This document shows positions 42,009 to 52,354 of a DNA stretch of 64,000 bases, piece after piece. The notes under the pieces are model-generated. The model was given only the letters and a program-made list of their open reading frames with translations. It was not told where the DNA came from and searched no databases. The stretch comes from Natrinema salaciae (GTDB lineage: Archaea > Halobacteriota > Halobacteria > Halobacteriales > Natrialbaceae): contig NZ_FOFD01000001.1 of NCBI RefSeq assembly GCF_900110865.1, positions 310,001 to 374,000 on the forward strand, read 5' to 3'. Position numbers and translations under genes: made by a program. How positions within the stretch are numbered: the stretch's first letter is position 1; each line of letters opens with the position of its first letter.

Positions 42009-43121
42009 CTATCGCCGCAGGATCAACTTCAGCACGTCCTCGTCCTCGAGGACGTGATCCTTCCCGACCTGCTGTTGATCGTGGGCCGCACTCGGACCGG
42101 TCACCCGGGCGAAGCGGAACCGCTCCTCCATCTCGCCGCCGAGTTTCTCGATCGCCTCGCCGACGGTGGTTCCCCGCTCGATCACGAGCGGTTCCTCCCA
42201 GTCGATGCCGCGGCCGGGTTTGTCCATGTAGACGCGGATGAGGCCGAGGTTGTCCCAGATGCGGTCCTTGAGCGCCTCGAGGCCCTTCTCCTCCTCGGCG
42301 CTGATGAAAGTGACGTCCGCGGGATCGAGGTCGCGCTGGCGCAACTGCTCGTCGACCGTCTCCTTGTAGTCGGGATCGATTAGGTCGACCTTGTTGACGC
42401 AGGTGATCGAGGGAATGTACTCCCGGTTCTCCATCAGCCCGTCGACCAGCCGGTCGATGGTGACGTTCTCCTGCAGGTTGACGACGGCGTTGACGTAGCC
42501 GTGCTCGCGGAGAACGTGCTTGATCGTCTCCTCGTCCAGGTCCTGGTCGGTGCTCGAGGTGATCTTGATGCCGTCTTTGATCTTCGGTCGGACCGTGACC
42601 CGCGGGGGCTCCTGATCGACGCGGATGTTGATGTCGTACAGCTCCTTCTGGAGGCGGTCGTACTGCTCGATCTCGAACACCGAGAGCATGAAGATGATCA
42701 GATCGGCGTTGCGGACGACCGCCAGCACCTGCTGGCCGTCGCCCTTGCCCGTCGCAGCGCCCTCGATCAGCCCGGGGACGTCGAGCAGCTGGATGTTCGC
42801 GCCGCGGTGGGTGAGCATGCCCGGGTTGACGTCGAGTGTCGTGAACTCGTAGGAGCCGGTTTCGCTCTCGGCGTTGGTCAGCGAGTTCAGCAGCGACGAC
42901 TTGCCGACGCTCGGAAATCCGACCAGCGCGACGGTCGCGTCGCCGTGCTTCTCGACGGAGTAGCCGCCGCCACCGCCGGAGCCGGACTGCTGTTTCTCGA
43001 GTTTCTCCTTTTTCTCCGCGAGCTTCGACTTCAGCCGGCCGATGTGGGCCTCCGTCGACTTGTTGTAGGGCGTGTTGGCGATTTCATCCTCGATTGCCTC
43101 GATTTCATCCTCGAGCCCCAT
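42009..43121 (-). CDS. Drg-type Obg-family GTPase
   Basis: A 370-residue protein. The N-terminal coiled-coil (LEDEIEAIEDEIANTPYNK) is followed by a Gly-rich linker, then the G domain: G1 GFPSVGKSS (about 66-74), TTLDVNPG switch I, G3 DVPGLIEGA, G4 NKVD and a C-terminal TGS domain (about 300-370). Drg proteins bind ribosomes or RNA and are conserved across archaea and eukaryotes. ATG 43121 begins the canonical MGLEDEI N-terminus. Confidence 0.93.
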   Translation of the reverse strand: MGLEDEIEAIEDEIANTPYNKSTEAHIGRLKSKLAEKKEKLEKQQSGSGGGGGYSVEKHGDATVALVGFPSVGKSSLLNSLTNAESETGSYEFTTLDVNPGMLTHRGANIQLLDVPGLIEGAATGKGDGQQVLAVVRNADLIIFMLSVFEIEQYDRLQKELYDINIRVDQEPPRVTVRPKIKDGIKITSSTDQDLDEETIKHVLREHGYVNAVVNLQENVTIDRLVDGLMENREYIPSITCVNKVDLIDPDYKETVDEQLRQRDLDPADVTFISAEEEKGLEALKDRIWDNLGLIRVYMDKPGRGIDWEEPLVIERGTTVGEAIEKLGGEMEERFRFARVTGPSAAHDQQQVGKDHVLEDEDVLKLILRR

Positions 43122-43383
43122 TTGTCCGTATACAACCGGTCGTGCCGAAAAACCCTTTCGAGACACACGTTGCGAATCCCGACCGACGGCCCGGCCCTCG
43201 GCCCGATCCCGACGGCGACTGCGACCGAGCGCGGGGCCGATCGAATCGGCTGTAACTGACGCGACGGTCCCGATTTCGACTCCGTCGCGATCCTCCGGCC
43301 GAACCGAACACTCGTTTTCTCGGTTGTCTTCGTCTCACCAATGTTGTACTAGCTATACCGGCCCGTACGCCGTACGATACCGT

Positions 43384-45027
43384 ATGCGACGGCGGGAATA
43401 CGTGGCAGTGGTGGGAAGTAGCGTGGGTGCCCTCGCGACGACGGGCGTCTCCGACGCCCAGTCGCGCTCCCTCGAGCGCGTGTGTCCCACGGAACGCACC
43501 ACGGCCGTCCGGCCCGGTGACGAGATCGTTTTCGAGGCCGCGGCGACGCCGGCGGTCGAACCGCCGGCAGCGGACTGGCGAGTCGACGGCGCGGACGGGG
43601 ATGGGGACGAGATCGCACCGGCGGCACCGTTCTACAGCTACACCGATATCACGGGTAACCCGGCCGCTTACGGCCGGTTCGACGAGACCGGGTCGTACGA
43701 CGTGCGCGTGACCGTCGACGGGACGACGGTCTCGTGGACGGTCGACGTCACCGAGAGCGCGCCGGCGGTACCGAGCGTCGACGTGACGTGCGACCCTGGA
43801 CCGGACGCCACAGTTACCGTGCGCGACGAGATCCGCGTGACGGCGACGGCCACCGACGAGAGCGGGACGCTCCGGCGACTCTTCTGGCAGGAAGGGCGCA
43901 ACGCGACGTACGTCGACCGCACCGATCTGTCGGGGTCGACGGCGACGGTCACGTACACGACGGCCGGCGGGAACGCGATCTGGTTCATCGGCGAGTACCC
44001 GATGATGGCGTGGGTCGCCTGCCGCGACGGGCGGCTCTCGAGCGGTCGAACCGACGGGCCGTCCGTCGACGCGTTCCACCGTGTCTCGAGTATCGACACG
44101 AACGCGCCGGTCCGTGCGGGCGACGAGCTAATCGTCGAGGCCGAAATCGAGCCCGAAGGGAGTTCCACGTATCACGCGTTCGTCGACGTGGAGACCGAGC
44201 TGATCGTCGGTCACGATCCCACCCGCGTCGACGGCGAGACGGTCGAGGTGTTCACGGGGCAGACCGAGACCGTGCGACTCGAGTTTACGACGGCCACCGT
44301 CCGCAACACGCAGACGTTCCCCGCTCGCGTCGAGACGGCCCACGATGCCTCGGAGACCGATGTCACCGTCGTCGGAACCGAGGACGCCGACGCCCACGGC
44401 TCACTCGAAGTGACCACCCTCTCGACGAACGCGCCGGTGACCGGCGGGGAACGGCTCGAGGTAACCGCCGTGCTCTCGAACGCGGGCGACGGCCCGGCCG
44501 GTCGCGAGGTCGAACTCGTCGTGGGCCACGATCCGACGACGGTCGACACGCGGGCGGTGACCGTCGGCGCGGGCGAGACGGTGACGGTCTCGCTGGGGTA
44601 CGAGACCTATCCGGTCGAGAACGACGACGAGTTTCCCGTTCGCGTCCGGACGGGCGACGACGCCGCCGCACAGACGGTACTCGTCCGCGGACGCGACGGG
44701 GGCGGCAGCGGAGGCCAGGGTGACGCCGCGTTCGCGGTTTCGATCACCGGGACGAACGCGCCGGTGACCGGCGGCGAGTGGCTCTCGGTGAGTGCCGTCG
44801 TCGAAAATACGGGTGACGCCGTGGGGAGCCACGAGATCGATCTCGTCGTCGGTCACACGCCCGAAGTGGTCGACGGGACGAGCGTGCGTCTCGCTCCCGG
44901 CGAGACGAGGACGGTGTCGCTCGGCTACGAGACCTATCCCGTGGCCTCCGACGACACGTTTCCGGTGCTGGTTCGGTCGCCGCACGCGAGCGACACGCGG
45001 ACGGTAACCGTCCACGGGACGGGGTGA
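43384..45027 (+). CDS. Exported protein with three CARDB-like repeats
   Basis: A 547-residue protein with an N-terminal Arg-rich export signal (MRRREYVAVVGSSVG, Tat-like). Residues about 30-130 form a PKD/Ig-like domain (TAVRPGDEIVFEAAA, with FDETGSYDVRVTVDG). Three further beta-sandwich repeats follow (about 245-340, 350-445, 460-547), each built on TNAPV-x-G-GE-x-L, VVGHDPTTVD and SLGYETYPVxxDDxFPVxVR. Acidic and beta-rich, it is probably a surface or secreted adhesion-type protein. ATG 43384 is chosen because it starts the signal peptide. Confidence 0.7.
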   Translation: MRRREYVAVVGSSVGALATTGVSDAQSRSLERVCPTERTTAVRPGDEIVFEAAATPAVEPPAADWRVDGADGDGDEIAPAAPFYSYTDITGNPAAYGRFDETGSYDVRVTVDGTTVSWTVDVTESAPAVPSVDVTCDPGPDATVTVRDEIRVTATATDESGTLRRLFWQEGRNATYVDRTDLSGSTATVTYTTAGGNAIWFIGEYPMMAWVACRDGRLSSGRTDGPSVDAFHRVSSIDTNAPVRAGDELIVEAEIEPEGSSTYHAFVDVETELIVGHDPTRVDGETVEVFTGQTETVRLEFTTATVRNTQTFPARVETAHDASETDVTVVGTEDADAHGSLEVTTLSTNAPVTGGERLEVTAVLSNAGDGPAGREVELVVGHDPTTVDTRAVTVGAGETVTVSLGYETYPVENDDEFPVRVRTGDDAAAQTVLVRGRDGGGSGGQGDAAFAVSITGTNAPVTGGEWLSVSAVVENTGDAVGSHEIDLVVGHTPEVVDGTSVRLAPGETRTVSLGYETYPVASDDTFPVLVRSPHASDTRTVTVHGTG

Positions 45028-45595
45028 GACCGGTTCTCCGCCGCGGGGATACGTTCGGGCCGCGGACTCCCGACGCGCTCGACCGATGCATCTCCGCGGC
45101 AGCAACCGGTAGACGAGCGGGCGGCGTGGCTCATGCACCGGTGATCGTGCGATCGAAACGAAGAGCGACCTCGCAGTTGCCCGGCGGTGAACCCGGTCGC
45201 GTTCTGGAAGCAGCCGTCGTCGCCCGATGGGCCGCGGTGGAAAAGGTATTGTCGGTCAGCTCTCGCCCCCGCCGGTGTGATACTCACCGAACGAATCGGC
45301 CATCGTCGGTGCGCTCACGGGTCCGATTCAGTGGTGGGTCGTGATGACACTGATCCGACGCCGGGTCCGTCCCCGTTGAACTGGAATTTCGTCCGCTACG
45401 GGCGCTCCAGTCGCCGGTATCCGGAACGGACCATCTAGATGTATGTTATCCATGTGCATAGTTGGCCTGCATGGTATCGCCAGCGACCATCGGTCGCGAT
45501 CGTCGCCGCGTTCGCCCCCCGACCACTCTCGACTCGATTACCGAAACCAACGGAAGTTCGACACACATAAACGATTGGCGACGGTTTTACTACGT
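45028..45595. other. Intergenic region, promoter only
   Basis: 568 bp with scattered short frames of poor composition. CACATAAACG near 45565 sits about 28 nt before ATG 45596 and is a likely TATA element. Nothing else is recognised. Confidence 0.45.
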
Positions 45596-45799
45596 ATGCC
45601 AACCGCGTCGCAGCTGCGCGACAGCACCCAGATCGTCCTCCCGCGAGAGACGCTCGAGGGACTCGAATCGCAGCTCGACGACGAGTTCACCGTCACCGTC
45701 TTCCCGGCGGGCGAGGACTACTGTCGGATCATCGGTAGCCCCGTCGAGATCAAGGCGGCCAGCGAGTTCCTGGCTCGCCACGGCGTCACTATGCGCTGA
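45596..45799 (+). CDS. Small conserved haloarchaeal protein (67 aa, VNG_1110C-like)
   Basis: A compact 67-residue protein with an alternating helix/strand pattern (QIVLPRETLEGLESQLDDEF, then TVTVFPAGEDYCRIIGSP and EFLARHGVTMR). I recall a similar conserved family named after Halobacterium VNG_1110C, but this is from memory. Leaderless by TATA spacing. The function is unknown. Confidence 0.68.
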   Translation: MPTASQLRDSTQIVLPRETLEGLESQLDDEFTVTVFPAGEDYCRIIGSPVEIKAASEFLARHGVTMR

Positions 45800-45903
45800 T
45801 CGACGCTTTCTCTTCTCGCCAGCAGCTCGATCGGTTTCCAGTGCGCAGTTTCGATCCGCGTTCGCGACCGATTCCGTCGGTCAGCGGGGAGCCGTAGCCG
45901 TCC

Positions 45904-47223
45904 CTACCGCTCGACGTGCGTCGGCGCGTCGAACCCGCCGCGGACGAGCGGCTTCGCGATGTGACGGCGCGCACACGGCGGCACCTCGTACCAGCCGACT
46001 TCGAGGTCGCGCTCGAGCGGTCGTTCCGCCTTCCCCGCCGTCCCGGTCTCGCAGTCCCGGCAGCGGTAGCCCTGCGCTCGACCGGCGCTCTCCATCGTTC
46101 GCCCGCAGTCGGGACAGGTCGGCGTCACTCGTTCGGTCCGCACGAGCTCGCGGACGGCGAACTTCTCGAGTTTGAGCGTTCCGTCGGACACCTCGCCGCA
46201 GGCGGTGATCCGATCGCCCACGCGAAGCGCTCGCACGCGGTCACGAAACCGCTTCGTCGGCTCGAAGGCCGCACAGGCGAGTCGTTCGGTCGACCGCTCG
46301 CCGTCGCCGTTGCCGTTCCCGTCCGCGGCAGTGACCGGCGGCTCGAGATCGACGAAAACGTGTCCGCCGCGTCTCGTTTCGGGCTCGCCGGCGACCCTTC
46401 CCTCGAGTCGGTAGGCCCGTCCGTCCTCGACGGCCGCGATCGAGCCGTCCCGGAGGTGGACGTCCGTGCCCTGATTGGTCACGAAGCACTGGCTCGCGGC
46501 GACGGGCTCGCTCTCGATTTCCTCGGCGACCGCTCGCACCGCGTCCGGATCGTCGCCGCGGATCCCGTGCAGGATCGGGCCGGGCGCGTGTGGGACGCAG
46601 ACGGTCTCGCCCTCGCCGCGGTCGACGGTGTCCCACACCGCCGGATACCCCCGCTCCGCTGCGGCGAAGACGCTCTCGTGATCCACGTCGCGGGGCGTCC
46701 CCCACCGTTCGGGCGCGCGGTAGGAGATGTACTCGTAGGTCCACTCCTCGAGCGCCGCTCGGGCCCCGACGGCGGCCAGCGCGCCGATCCGGCCGCGGCC
46801 GTCGCCGGCGTGCCACGACCGATAGCCGCGGCGCTCGATCAGGGCTGCGGCGTCGGCGGGCTCGAGGTGGTCGCGGATCGCCGCCCGCGCGAACCGGCTC
46901 ACGTCGTCCGGAATCGCGGCCGCTTCGGGTGCGTGGTCGGCCACGACCAGCCCCGGATTCGTCCGCTCGTCCCCGGTTTCGGCCAGCGACTCGAGTCGGT
47001 CGCGGCCGATCTCGACCGCGCGGCCGGGGTCGCAGTCGGTGTGAATCGCCAGCGCGGCGTTCCCTCGCGTCTTGTACTCGACGGCGGGGTTGAGCCGAAC
47101 GAGCAGCGGCCGGGCGACGGACGCCCCGTCGTGGCGCAGTCGCTCAGCGATCGCCGTGGCGACGTAGGTCGTACACATGCCTCGCTCGCGCGAGTCGGTA
47201 TCGTCGAGCCCGACGACTGTCAT
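45904..47223 (-). CDS. tiaS: tRNA(Ile2) 2-agmatinylcytidine synthetase TiaS
   Basis: A 439-residue enzyme that attaches agmatine to the wobble C34 of tRNA-Ile(CAU) so that it reads AUA, an essential archaeal modification. N-terminal kinase-like domain: [20 protein letters not shown] (about 3-22) and [15 protein letters not shown]. The middle holds a ferredoxin-like and OB region ([23 protein letters not shown]). The C-terminus has a zinc ribbon, CPDCG and CRDC. ATG 47223 directly starts the conserved block; the longer frame is not homologous. Confidence 0.92.
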   Translation of the reverse strand: MTVVGLDDTDSRERGMCTTYVATAIAERLRHDGASVARPLLVRLNPAVEYKTRGNAALAIHTDCDPGRAVEIGRDRLESLAETGDERTNPGLVVADHAPEAAAIPDDVSRFARAAIRDHLEPADAAALIERRGYRSWHAGDGRGRIGALAAVGARAALEEWTYEYISYRAPERWGTPRDVDHESVFAAAERGYPAVWDTVDRGEGETVCVPHAPGPILHGIRGDDPDAVRAVAEEIESEPVAASQCFVTNQGTDVHLRDGSIAAVEDGRAYRLEGRVAGEPETRRGGHVFVDLEPPVTAADGNGNGDGERSTERLACAAFEPTKRFRDRVRALRVGDRITACGEVSDGTLKLEKFAVRELVRTERVTPTCPDCGRTMESAGRAQGYRCRDCETGTAGKAERPLERDLEVGWYEVPPCARRHIAKPLVRGGFDAPTHVER

Positions 47224-47362
47224 CGGCGGCTCTTGGTCGGGTGTCCGGTAACCGTTTTCGGGATTCCACCGCCGTCGCCGCGCGGAGAAAACCAGTATAT
47301 AACTATGTTCCCGATACGGGTTCGAATCGCGATACGGCACCCGGACATCCCGGGGAAAATGT

Positions 47363-47369
47363 CTTATAC
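47363..47369 (+). promoter_or_regulatory. TATA box for the HTH regulator at 47392
   Basis: CTTATAC lies 23-29 nt before ATG 47392, so the message would be leaderless. This supports that start within a much longer open frame. Confidence 0.6.
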
Positions 47370-47391
47370 GAGGAATCGCTTACAACCCCGT

Positions 47392-48357
47392 ATGTCCCGC
47401 TCCGCACTGGTCGGCAACGTGACCGCGATGTTAGAGGACGCGGGATTCATGGTGAGCGATCGGTGTGCGATTCGACCGAAGAGCTTCGATATCGCCGCGC
47501 GGCGCGGCGAGGACCTCATCCTCGTCAAGATCCTCGCGAACATCGACGCGTTCAACGAGGCGACGGGCCACGAGATGCGCCGCCTGGGTACGTACCTCGG
47601 CGCGACGCCGCTCGTCATCGGCCTGCGCAGCCGCGACGAGGACCTCAAACCCGACGTCGTCTACTTCCGACACGGCGTCCCCGTCTTCAGCCCCGATACG
47701 GCGTACAACCTGTTCATCGAGAAGGTCCCGCCACTGATCTACGCCGCTCCCGGCGGCCTCTACGTCAACATCGACGGCGACCTGCTGGCCGACGAGCGCG
47801 AGGACCGCGACTGGAGTCTCGGGCAACTCGCCAACGAACTCGGCGTCTCGCGTCGGACCGTTTCGAAGTACGAGGACGGGATGAACGCCTCCGTCGAGGT
47901 CGCGATGGCGCTCGAGGAACTGTTCGAAGCACCCCTGACCAGCCCCGTCGACGTACTCGAGGGGGCAGACGACGTCCACGAGAGCGAGGCGACGCCGGAC
48001 GATCCCGAGGCAGACCCGGACGACGAACAGGTCGTCGCCGTCTTCACGCGGGCCGGATACAGCGTTCACCCGACGGCCCGATCGCCGTTTACGGCGATCA
48101 GCGAGGACGAAGACGACAGCGACATCGTCCTGACCGGCCACTCGAAGTTCACGAAGGCCGCGGAGAAACGTGCCCGGATCATGAGTTCGATCGGCCAAGT
48201 CACGCGCACGCGATCCGTGTACGTCGTCGACCGGGCGAAACAGGAGTCCGTCGACGGCACCGCGCTGGTCGAGCGCGACGAACTCGCGAAACTCCGGAAC
48301 GCCGACGACCTCCGGGACGTTATCCGGGAGCGCTCCGAGCACGAAGAAGCGGCCTGA
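47392..48357 (+). CDS. Conserved archaeal HTH-type (XRE) transcriptional regulator
   Basis: A 321-residue protein. The N-terminal domain (1-125) resembles a nuclease-like/effector fold ([18 protein letters not shown] with spaced D and K). Residues about 140-170 form a classic [23 protein letters not shown]. An acidic linker and a second alpha/beta domain follow ([19 protein letters not shown]). This layout fits the conserved archaeal HTH-type regulatory proteins of unknown targets. It is divergent from tiaS. Stop at 48357. Confidence 0.85.
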   Translation: MSRSALVGNVTAMLEDAGFMVSDRCAIRPKSFDIAARRGEDLILVKILANIDAFNEATGHEMRRLGTYLGATPLVIGLRSRDEDLKPDVVYFRHGVPVFSPDTAYNLFIEKVPPLIYAAPGGLYVNIDGDLLADEREDRDWSLGQLANELGVSRRTVSKYEDGMNASVEVAMALEELFEAPLTSPVDVLEGADDVHESEATPDDPEADPDDEQVVAVFTRAGYSVHPTARSPFTAISEDEDDSDIVLTGHSKFTKAAEKRARIMSSIGQVTRTRSVYVVDRAKQESVDGTALVERDELAKLRNADDLRDVIRERSEHEEAA

Positions 48358-48460
48358 GAGTGTCGACGGGTCGCTGACTCCAGCCTGACTGTCGGCCGTC
48401 AGTTTCTGGTACCGCTCGACCGCCGCACGAGAAACGCGACCTGTCGCTCACCGAGCGTCC

Positions 48461-48718
48461 CTACGCCGCACCGCCGCCGTACGTCTCCTCGAGGTACTCG
48501 ACGATGTCGCCGCTCTCGTTCATTCCGTCGACGCCGTTCGCCTCGTCGACGATGACCGGCACGCCCGTCTGGCCGCTGACGTTCTCGACCTCGGTGCGTT
48601 CGCCGTGCGAACGGGGGACCTCGATGGTATCGTACTCGAGCTCGAGTTCGTCGAGCTTCGAGCGGACCTTCGCACAGTACGGACAGCCGGGAAGCTCGTA
48701 CATGGTGATGTCTGCCAT
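48461..48718 (-). CDS. Glutaredoxin-family protein (85 aa)
   Basis: An 85-residue thioredoxin fold with the redox motif CPYC (Cys12/Cys15), TGVPVIVDE (cis-Pro loop) and a GDIVEYLEETYG C-terminal helix. Haloarchaea lack glutathione and use gamma-glutamylcysteine, so the partner thiol likely differs from the bacterial one. ATG 48718 immediately precedes the first strand; an upstream frame start is rejected. Confidence 0.88.
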   Translation of the reverse strand: MADITMYELPGCPYCAKVRSKLDELELEYDTIEVPRSHGERTEVENVSGQTGVPVIVDEANGVDGMNESGDIVEYLEETYGGGAA

Positions 48719-48826
48719 TGTGACGTAACGTAGGGGCCTCGAAGCGTAAGAACACACGGGTTGCGGCGGTCTCCGCGATCAGGAGACGGGATGATGAATC
48801 AACGACGATCGGATACGTGACCTGGA

Positions 48827-50233
48827 TTAGCCGATCATGCCGCTCGTGTGGACGTAGAAGTAACCCACGAGGACGGCGGCCATGAGCCACTGTCCGAGGC
48901 GAATGTCGTCGAACTCGCCCATCGCAGCCTTGAGGATCGGGAACGCGATGATGCCGGCCGCGAGGCCGTTGGCGATCGAGTAGGTCAGCGGCATGATCGT
49001 GATCGTCAGCCCCGCGGAGACGGCCCACGCCGGATCGTCCCAGTCGATGTCGAGGACGCCCTGTAACATGATGATCCCGACGACGACGAGCGCGATGAAC
49101 GACGCGTACGCGGGAATCATCGCGATCAGCGGAATGAGCACGAGCGTGGCGAGAAACAGGAGTCCGACGACGAGCGCCGTCAGGCCCGTCCGGCCGCCTT
49201 CCTCGACGCCGGTCGAGGATTCGACGTACGTCGTCACGGTCGACGTCCCGACCATCGCGCCGACGGTCGTCCCGATCGCGTCGGCCATCAGCGGCTTGTC
49301 GATGTCGGGGAGGTTGCCGTCGTCGTCGAGAAAGCCGCCGAACTGCGAGACGCCGATGAGCGTCCCGGCGGTGTCGAAGAAGTCCACGAAGAAGAACGTG
49401 AAGACGACCAGCGTGAACGTGAGCGGATCGATGTCCTGGAGCCCGTCGACGAAGGCGAACAGCAGCGGGGAGATGTCGTACTGCGGGGACGTGACGACCG
49501 CATACGATAGCTGTCCGTCCTCGCTCAGCAGCGCCGTCGGCAGAACCGACGTCGGGCTGGCCAGTCCCGTGAAGTACGCGAGCCAGCCGGCGACGGACGT
49601 CCCGAAGATACCGAGGATGATCGAGCCGGTGACGTCGCGCGCCCAGAGCACGAACGTCAGGAAGAGGCCGAACAGGCCGAGCAGGGCTGCCGGGTTCGTC
49701 GCGATGTCACCGAGCGCGACGGCGGTCGCTTCGTCCGGAACCACGACGCCCATCTCTTGCAGTCCGATGAACAGTAGGAAGATCCCGATCCCCGCGCCGA
49801 CCGAGAACTTCACCGGCTCCGGGAACAGCCTGATGACGTACTCTCGAGCGCCGATCGCCGTGATGACGATGAAAACGATCCCCTCGACGAACACGGCTGC
49901 GAGAGCCGTCTCCCACGGGATTCCCATCCCGATGACGACCGTGTACGCGAAGAAGACGTTCAATCCCATACCGGGGGCGAGTCCGAACGGTCTGTTCGCG
50001 TAGAACGCCATCACGAAGATGGCGACTGCCGACGCGATGATCGTCCCGATTGCGATCATCTGGACGACCTGTAAGTAGGAGTAGCCGGGAATTTCGATCG
50101 CGTCCGCCAGAATGAACGGATTGACCAAGATGATGTACGACATCGCGAGGAACGTCGTCACTCCCGCGATGGTTTCGGTACCGACGTCGGAATCGTGTTC
50201 GGCGAGCCCGAAGTAATTCTCGAGTGCCCCCAT
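48827..50233 (-). CDS. NCS2-family nucleobase permease
   Basis: A 468-residue protein with about 13-14 helices of the AzgA-like branch of NCS2 purine transporters: GVTTFLAMSYIILVNPFILA (about 23-42), GLAPGMGLNVFFAYTVV and TFFFVDFFDTAGTLIGVS, followed by STVTTYVESSTGVEEGGRTGLTA. It imports adenine, guanine or hypoxanthine with H+. ATG 50233 is chosen; GTTTAACTAA about 30 nt upstream on the minus strand fits a leaderless promoter. Confidence 0.9.
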   Translation of the reverse strand: MGALENYFGLAEHDSDVGTETIAGVTTFLAMSYIILVNPFILADAIEIPGYSYLQVVQMIAIGTIIASAVAIFVMAFYANRPFGLAPGMGLNVFFAYTVVIGMGIPWETALAAVFVEGIVFIVITAIGAREYVIRLFPEPVKFSVGAGIGIFLLFIGLQEMGVVVPDEATAVALGDIATNPAALLGLFGLFLTFVLWARDVTGSIILGIFGTSVAGWLAYFTGLASPTSVLPTALLSEDGQLSYAVVTSPQYDISPLLFAFVDGLQDIDPLTFTLVVFTFFFVDFFDTAGTLIGVSQFGGFLDDDGNLPDIDKPLMADAIGTTVGAMVGTSTVTTYVESSTGVEEGGRTGLTALVVGLLFLATLVLIPLIAMIPAYASFIALVVVGIIMLQGVLDIDWDDPAWAVSAGLTITIMPLTYSIANGLAAGIIAFPILKAAMGEFDDIRLGQWLMAAVLVGYFYVHTSGMIG

Positions 50234-50448
50234 ATTGGATGTCCGAGCATAACCAGAGCGATTAGTTAAACGTTCCTGTCCGGATCTGCGAGCGTAGTAT
50301 CCACATATGTGCACATTTGCCGCCGAGGCGGAACCCGGGTGAGACGGATCGACTGCTAGTTCGATCGCTCGCGTCGGCCGGGGATCGAACGCGCTCCCGT
50401 GGCGAGACGGACTAACGTATTTCACCTCGGAGCGCGTACCACGGTAGC

Positions 50449-51111
50449 ATGAGGTTTGTCATCGTGGGATACGGTCGGGTCGGATCGCGGACCGCGAGGA
50501 TCCTCGACGAGGAGGGCCACGACGTCGTGATCGTCGACAGCGACGCGGATCGCATCGATCGCGCCAGCAACGACGGACTCGAGACGGTTCGCGGTGACGG
50601 GGCCGACGAGGACGTGCTCGTCGACGCGGGCATCGAGAGCGCCGACGCGATCGGCGCGTTCACGCCCGATCTCAACGCCAACTTCGCGGCCTGTATGGTC
50701 GGCACGCACCACGGCTGTCGGACCGTTCTGCGAATCGACGAGGACTACCGCGAGGACATCTACGAGAAGTACGCCGCGGAGGTCGACGAGATCGTCTATC
50801 CGGAGCGTCTGGGGGCGGCGGGCGCGAAGACAGCCCTGCTCGGCGGCGACTTCAACGTCGTCGCCGACCTCGCCGCGAACCTCCAGTTGACCGTCCTCGA
50901 GATCCGGGAGGGGTCGCCGGCAGTCGGCAAGCGAATGAGCGAACTCGAACTCCCGGAATCCGCGCGAATCTACGCCCACGGCCGCGCGCGAGAACCCCTG
51001 ACCATTCCGCTTCCAGGAACCGAACTCGAGGTCGGCGACGAGGTCGCGGTCATCGCCGAGACCGATCGGACGGAGGAGGTTCGGTCGACGCTGTTGCCCG
51101 CCACCGCCTGA
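50449..51111 (+). CDS. trkA: TrkA-type K+ transport regulatory protein (RCK)
   Basis: A 220-residue protein with TrkA-N (GYGRVGSRTARIL, NAD(H) Rossmann motif at residues 7-19; DSDADRID with the ribose-binding Asp) and TrkA-C (about 140-215, LPLPGTELEVGDEVAVIAE-type). It gates a K+ uptake channel or Trk complex in response to nucleotide; high internal K+ is central to haloarchaeal osmotic balance. No channel gene is adjacent. Confidence 0.88.
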   Translation: MRFVIVGYGRVGSRTARILDEEGHDVVIVDSDADRIDRASNDGLETVRGDGADEDVLVDAGIESADAIGAFTPDLNANFAACMVGTHHGCRTVLRIDEDYREDIYEKYAAEVDEIVYPERLGAAGAKTALLGGDFNVVADLAANLQLTVLEIREGSPAVGKRMSELELPESARIYAHGRAREPLTIPLPGTELEVGDEVAVIAETDRTEEVRSTLLPATA

Positions 51112-51286
51112 CCGGCGGTTCGATCGCGTATCGAAAGGGAGAGAAACGGGTACAGGCGCACCGGCGGATGGGGGATTGGGAGGGGTGGGGAGACCGCCGC
51201 GCGCCTGTTCGACACGTCACGACGGGGACCAATAAAACTGCGTCAGACGATCGACCGACGGGAGTCAGACGAGCCGTCGTCGGACG

Positions 51287-52354
51287 TCAGGTATCCGTTT
51301 CGTTCCCCTCCTCGAGGCGGAAGACGAGGACGTTCTGGTGGACCATCGAGGGGACGAACGAAAACGGGTAGCCGTAGACGTGGAGGTCTTTCGTGGGGTC
51401 GTACCAGATCAGGTTCGCCGCCAGCGTCAGCGGGGCCGTCGATTCGATCGCTCGCGCGAGATCCGCCGAGAGAAACTCGTAGGACTGCTCGCGGTACATG
51501 TCGCCGATGAAGACGACGACGTGGCCGTCCGGCGCGACGGCGTCCGCGAATCGGTCGAACTTGTCGGCCATGTCGGCGAGCCAGTCGTCCTTGGAGTCCC
51601 ACTCCCCGCCGTCGTCGCCGGCCTCGATATCGGCGGCCGCGTCGGTCCCGTCCGGCCCGTCGAACGATCCAAGCTTGCTCTCTCGAGTCCGACGCTCGTT
51701 GCGCGTCTGCTCGAGTTCGTCCATGTGCCAGTAGGGAACGTCGGTCAGCAGAAGCTCCACGTCGTCGTCGGGCACGTCGTCGATCAGGTCGGCACAGTCG
51801 CCGTGGCGCATGTCCTGGGCGGCGAGCGGCGGGTCGCCGCGAGCCCCGCGCGCTTCGTTTTCCCGCTCGAGGACCGTCCGATAGATCTCGATCCAGCGCT
51901 CGGTGCGCTCGAAGCCGATCGCCTCGCGACGCCCGGTACCCTCGTGTTCGCAGAAGCTCGCGCCCAGCAAAGTGCCGCCGACGCCGGCGAACGGGTCGAG
52001 GACGGTGTCGCCGGCCTTGCTGAACCGGCCGATCAGCTCCGCGCAGAGCCGCGGCGGTTTCTGGCCGCCGTGATCGCTGCGCAGGTCGTGCTGGACGGCG
52101 GGCGGATAGCCCTCGGCGATCACGGACTTCGTGGCGTACTTCCACTCCCTGCCCGTGAGATCGTTCACCCGGTTGCGCTCGTCGTAGATTCCACGGCCCT
52201 CCAGGTAGCGCTGATGGTCGGCCAGGTCGTCGGTATCGATCACCTCGCCGTCCTCGACCGGGAGGGACTCCTCCCGCGCGCGGTCGGCGTCGAATCCGCC
52301 GTCGTCGTCCGTGAACAGGCGGCTCTGGCGGTGTCGATCCCCGTCGTCTGCCAT
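51287..52354 (-). CDS. DNA methyltransferase (N4-cytosine/N6-adenine type), orphan
   Basis: A 355-residue SAM-dependent DNA methylase. The SAM motif LDPFAGVGGTLLGA is at 119-132. The catalytic motif IV reads TDVPYW (204-209), where the family norm is (D/N/S)PPY/W, so the first Pro is Val. HGDCADLIDD precedes it, and a DxHVVVFIGDMYRE strand follows. Motif I comes before motif IV. No restriction enzyme or second methylase gene is nearby, so it is an orphan, perhaps for regulation or replication marking. An Asp/Glu-rich insert (about 230-250) is halophilic padding. Confidence 0.8.
   Translation of the reverse strand: MADDGDRHRQSRLFTDDDGGFDADRAREESLPVEDGEVIDTDDLADHQRYLEGRGIYDERNRVNDLTGREWKYATKSVIAEGYPPAVQHDLRSDHGGQKPPRLCAELIGRFSKAGDTVLDPFAGVGGTLLGASFCEHEGTGRREAIGFERTERWIEIYRTVLERENEARGARGDPPLAAQDMRHGDCADLIDDVPDDDVELLLTDVPYWHMDELEQTRNERRTRESKLGSFDGPDGTDAAADIEAGDDGGEWDSKDDWLADMADKFDRFADAVAPDGHVVVFIGDMYREQSYEFLSADLARAIESTAPLTLAANLIWYDPTKDLHVYGYPFSFVPSMVHQNVLVFRLEEGNETDT

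Noticed and set aside
47318-47331. tRNA-like T-loop sequence GGGTTCGAATCGCG
   Set aside because: The flanking bases do not form a T stem, and no D-arm, anticodon arm or acceptor stem could be built around it.
45916-47391. A long plus-strand extension of the 47392 regulator frame
   Set aside because: It runs antisense to tiaS, while a TATA box at 47363 and the conserved N-terminus fix the start at 47392.
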